Positions 6,004-6,237 of a stretch of DNA of 6,237 nt are shown in pieces. The stretch is taken from the NCBI GenBank assembly GCA_948971535.1, contig CARFEX010000057.1, positions 1 to 6,237 of the forward strand. Reading direction: 5' to 3'. A model generated the notes under the pieces. It did no database searches. It was not told where the DNA came from and saw only the letters and a program-made list of their open reading frames with translations. Source of the stretch: an uncultured Eubacteriales bacterium (GTDB lineage: Bacteria; Bacillota; Clostridia; Christensenellales; UBA1242). Positions within the stretch are counted from its first letter, which is position 1; every line of letters begins with the position of its first letter. The position numbers and the translations under genes are program-made.

Positions 6004-6237
6004 ATTTTTCATTGGCACGATTTACCAAGTCATTTAGTAGGTCAAATGCTGTCATTGGTGACACTCTATTCATATCAATGTCTTTTATTGTTGACAATAT
6101 TGAAAGTGCAAGTTTAGAGTTATCTACCGCTTTTTCTTTTTTCTCTTTAAATATATTTAGGTCTAGTTTTGTATTTAGTTGTTCAAGATTTTCACTTATT
6201 TCTTTTGCTCTATCTAGTACAACCTGAGGTACCCCTG
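6002..6237 (-). CDS. mutS: DNA mismatch repair protein MutS, C-terminal fragment (cut by window edge)
   Basis: Only the last 77 codons and the TAA stop are inside the window; the gene continues beyond 6237. The visible protein begins GVPQVVLDRAKEISENLE, which matches the conserved end of the MutS ATPase/helix-turn-helix region (typically AG-P--V--RA-EIL--LE). A charged, lysine-rich variable stretch follows, then the family's usual ending, here SPMTAFDLLNDLVNRANEK, a C-terminal helix. MutS binds mismatches and recruits MutL, and its position 11 bases before mutL is the standard order. The short tail suits MutS1, not MutS2, which would end in a Smr domain. The identity rests on these short motifs plus synteny; the ATP-binding and mismatch-binding domains are not visible here. 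Confidence 0.9.
   Translation of the reverse strand, partial: GVPQVVLDRAKEISENLEQLNTKLDLNIFKEKKEKAVDNSKLALSILSTIKDIDMNRVSPMTAFDLLNDLVNRANEK

Noticed and set aside
5743..6227. Two overlapping plus-strand open frames across the mutL 5' end and mutS 3' end
   Set aside because: Both are antisense to mutL and mutS, whose motifs on the minus strand are unambiguous; the Ser/Phe-rich translations look like reversed coding sequence.
1..6237. CRISPR array, insertion sequence, tRNA/rRNA gene or riboswitch
   Set aside because: No regularly spaced repeats, transposase motifs, terminal inverted repeats or conserved RNA elements were seen; gaps between genes are at most about 55 bases.

Overview
The window is AT-rich bacterial DNA, and every credible gene lies on the minus strand. 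Low GC, strong AGGAG-type ribosome sites, Gram-positive-style protein families and the order mutS-mutL-miaA-(YnbB-family lyase) point to a member of the Firmicutes, most likely Clostridia. A SpoIIM-like protein beside a DacF-like D,D-carboxypeptidase suggests a spore-forming lineage, or one descended from spore-formers. The species cannot be told from the window.

Reading in the direction of transcription (high to low coordinates), the layout is as follows. The 3' end of mutS (6237-6002, cut by the window edge) is followed after 11 bases by complete mutL (5990-4026). mutL abuts miaA through a TGATG stop/start junction. miaA overlaps a methionine gamma-lyase/aluminium-resistance (YnbB) family gene through ATGA. 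This tight, probably translationally coupled operon ends at a hairpin plus U-tract at 1913-1889. A second block follows: a five-helix, cysteine-rich SpoIIM-like membrane protein (1863-1261), then a D-alanyl-D-alanine carboxypeptidase (1207-53), closed by a strong terminator at 45-11. No gene-free stretch is longer than about 60 bases.

Functionally the first block joins DNA mismatch repair (MutS recognition, MutL nicking endonuclease) with tRNA A37 prenylation (MiaA) and a PLP enzyme of sulfur amino-acid metabolism. hfq, often found after miaA in related genomes, is absent from the miaA-lyase junction. The second block looks like a shortened version of the spoIIM...dacF neighbourhood known from Bacillus and Clostridia, with roles in forespore engulfment and peptidoglycan trimming.

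I found no clearly novel system, CRISPR array, mobile element or RNA gene; the window is mostly ordinary core genome. The points most worth a second look are the SpoIIM-like gene's start (no Shine-Dalgarno, a sigma-E-like -10 directly upstream, many cysteines), the junctions that decide two start codons, and a conservative change in the MutL endonuclease motif.
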